Of a DNA stretch of 6,624 bases, positions 6,112 to 6,624 are shown piece by piece. Location: NCBI GenBank assembly GCA_946623485.1, contig CAMORF010000132.1, forward strand, positions 1-6,624, read 5' to 3'. Under the pieces are notes generated by a model. It was not told the DNA's origin and made no database searches. It saw only the letters and a list, made by a program, of their open reading frames with translations. The position numbers and the translations under genes were made by a program. The stretch comes from an uncultured Clostridia bacterium. Lineage in GTDB: Bacteria; Bacillota; Clostridia; Lachnospirales; Lachnospiraceae. Every line of letters starts with the position of its first letter. Position 1 is the first letter of the stretch.

Positions 6112-6140
6112 ATTCTACCACAGGGAAGAACCCGTGTCAA
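6112..6140 (-). promoter_or_regulatory. Sigma-A type promoter for tRNA-Thr
   Basis: On the minus strand a perfect -35 box TTGACA (6135-6140) is followed by a 17-nt spacer and the -10 box TAGAAT (6112-6117), which is preceded by TGG and so has an extended -10. Transcription should begin near 6105, about 20 nt before the mature tRNA. A 7-bp inverted repeat (6105-6111 and 6132-6138) has one arm near the start site and the other overlapping the -35 box. The promoter lies 32 bp past the secG stop. I see no terminator between them, so readthrough from secG may also feed the tRNA. Confidence 0.78.
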
Positions 6141-6172
6141 TCATATTTTTCAGATCTGTTTCATTTTTATTA

Positions 6173-6592
6173 TTATTTCTCAGTTTCTGACGCTCCGCCG
6201 GCTTCTGTCACGGCCTGGGTCTTCGCTGTTTCTGACTCCGCCTGTGCCTTTCCCGCTTCTGAGGCTGCCTGTGTCTCAGACGTTGCAGCCTGTGTCTCGG
6301 TCGCCGCTTCCGTCTCGACAGCTGCCGCAGGTGTCGTAGGTGTCGTGGAAGACGAAGATGAGGCATCCGGGATGACATTCAATAAAAGAGCAATCAGGAG
6401 GAAGGCGGTTGCAAGAATCTTTGTAAACTTCACCAGATTCCCTTCCATGGATCTGCTTTTATTCTTGCCCCAATAGGAATCCCCAATCCCGCCGATGGAA
6501 CCAAGCCCGGCAGACTTTCCTTCCTGCATCAGTACGATCGCTGTCAGGCCGATGCAGACCAAAAGAAATATAATCGTCAAAAAGATCTTCAT
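6173..6592 (-). CDS. secG: Protein-export translocon subunit SecG with extended C-terminal tail
   Basis: SecG is the small auxiliary membrane subunit of the SecYEG channel and assists SecA-driven export. The 139-residue product has a first membrane helix at about residues 3-22, the family loop motif QEGKSAGLGS at 23-32 followed by a Gly-rich stretch, and a second membrane helix at about 54-74. Typical SecG ends soon after helix two (about 75-80 residues). Here a Ser/Thr/Pro linker (77-90) leads into a tail rich in Ala, Glu, Thr, Gln and Ser (to 139) with repeats such as ETQAATS and ETQAAS. Known SecG topology puts both termini outside the membrane, so the tail is inferred to be extracellular. 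The ATG start is supported by AAGGAG at 6602-6607, 9 nt upstream. Often secG is followed by rnr and smpB; here a tRNA gene follows instead. Family assignment is firm; tail function is unknown. Confidence 0.93.
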   Translation of the reverse strand: MKIFLTIIFLLVCIGLTAIVLMQEGKSAGLGSIGGIGDSYWGKNKSRSMEGNLVKFTKILATAFLLIALLLNVIPDASSSSSTTPTTPAAAVETEAATETQAATSETQAASEAGKAQAESETAKTQAVTEAGGASETEK

Positions 6593-6601
6593 ACCCTGTT
6601 A

Positions 6602-6607
6602 CTCCTT
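6602..6607 (-). promoter_or_regulatory. Shine-Dalgarno site of secG
   Basis: The minus strand reads AAGGAG here, 9 nt before the secG ATG. This fixes the start. The promoter of secG must lie beyond the right edge of the window, because only about 17 bases remain upstream of this site. Confidence 0.8.
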
Positions 6608-6624
6608 GTCCATTCAGATAAAAT

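Overview
This window looks like chromosomal DNA from a low-to-mid GC Gram-positive anaerobe of the Clostridia, probably Lachnospiraceae-like. The evidence is strong Shine-Dalgarno sites, sigma-A type promoters, a tRNA gene without an encoded CCA end, a clostridial-type SecG, and a comM-dprA pair. The genus cannot be named from sequence alone. Every gene I can support lies on the minus strand, so transcription runs from high to low coordinates.

Layout in the direction of transcription. secG (6592-6173) encodes a small Sec translocon subunit with an unusual 60-residue low-complexity tail. A tRNA-Thr(GGT) gene (6084-6012) follows, with its own promoter and a strong intrinsic terminator (5973-6004). 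Almost touching that terminator is a promoter (5939-5967) that probably serves comM. Its leader is about 340 nt and holds two imperfect dyads and a run of about eight 24-bp tandem repeats (5633-5822), each centred on a small inverted repeat. Then come comM (5593-3983) and dprA (3934-2759), 48 bp apart, a DNA-uptake/recombination pair: ComM is a branch-migration AAA+ ATPase and DprA loads RecA on incoming single-stranded DNA.

A short gap (2615-2758) holds a purine-rich 9-bp microrepeat, an AT-rich hairpin that could be a weak terminator, and a possible promoter. It leads into a tightly coupled two-gene unit: a PocR-domain protein whose C-terminus resembles a histidine-kinase ATPase domain lacking its nucleotide-binding boxes (2605-1376), and a c-di-GMP phosphodiesterase with a dead GGDEF and an intact EAL domain (1376-111). 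The two genes overlap by one base (TGATG), so the sensor-like protein and the second-messenger enzyme probably act together. The last 110 bases contain a perfect short palindrome but no gene I can support.

The two least ordinary items are the tandem hairpin repeats in the comM leader, where the outer copies keep a palindrome with different bases, and the PocR-pseudokinase/EAL pair. Neither is proven to be a new system. Both are specific enough to test.
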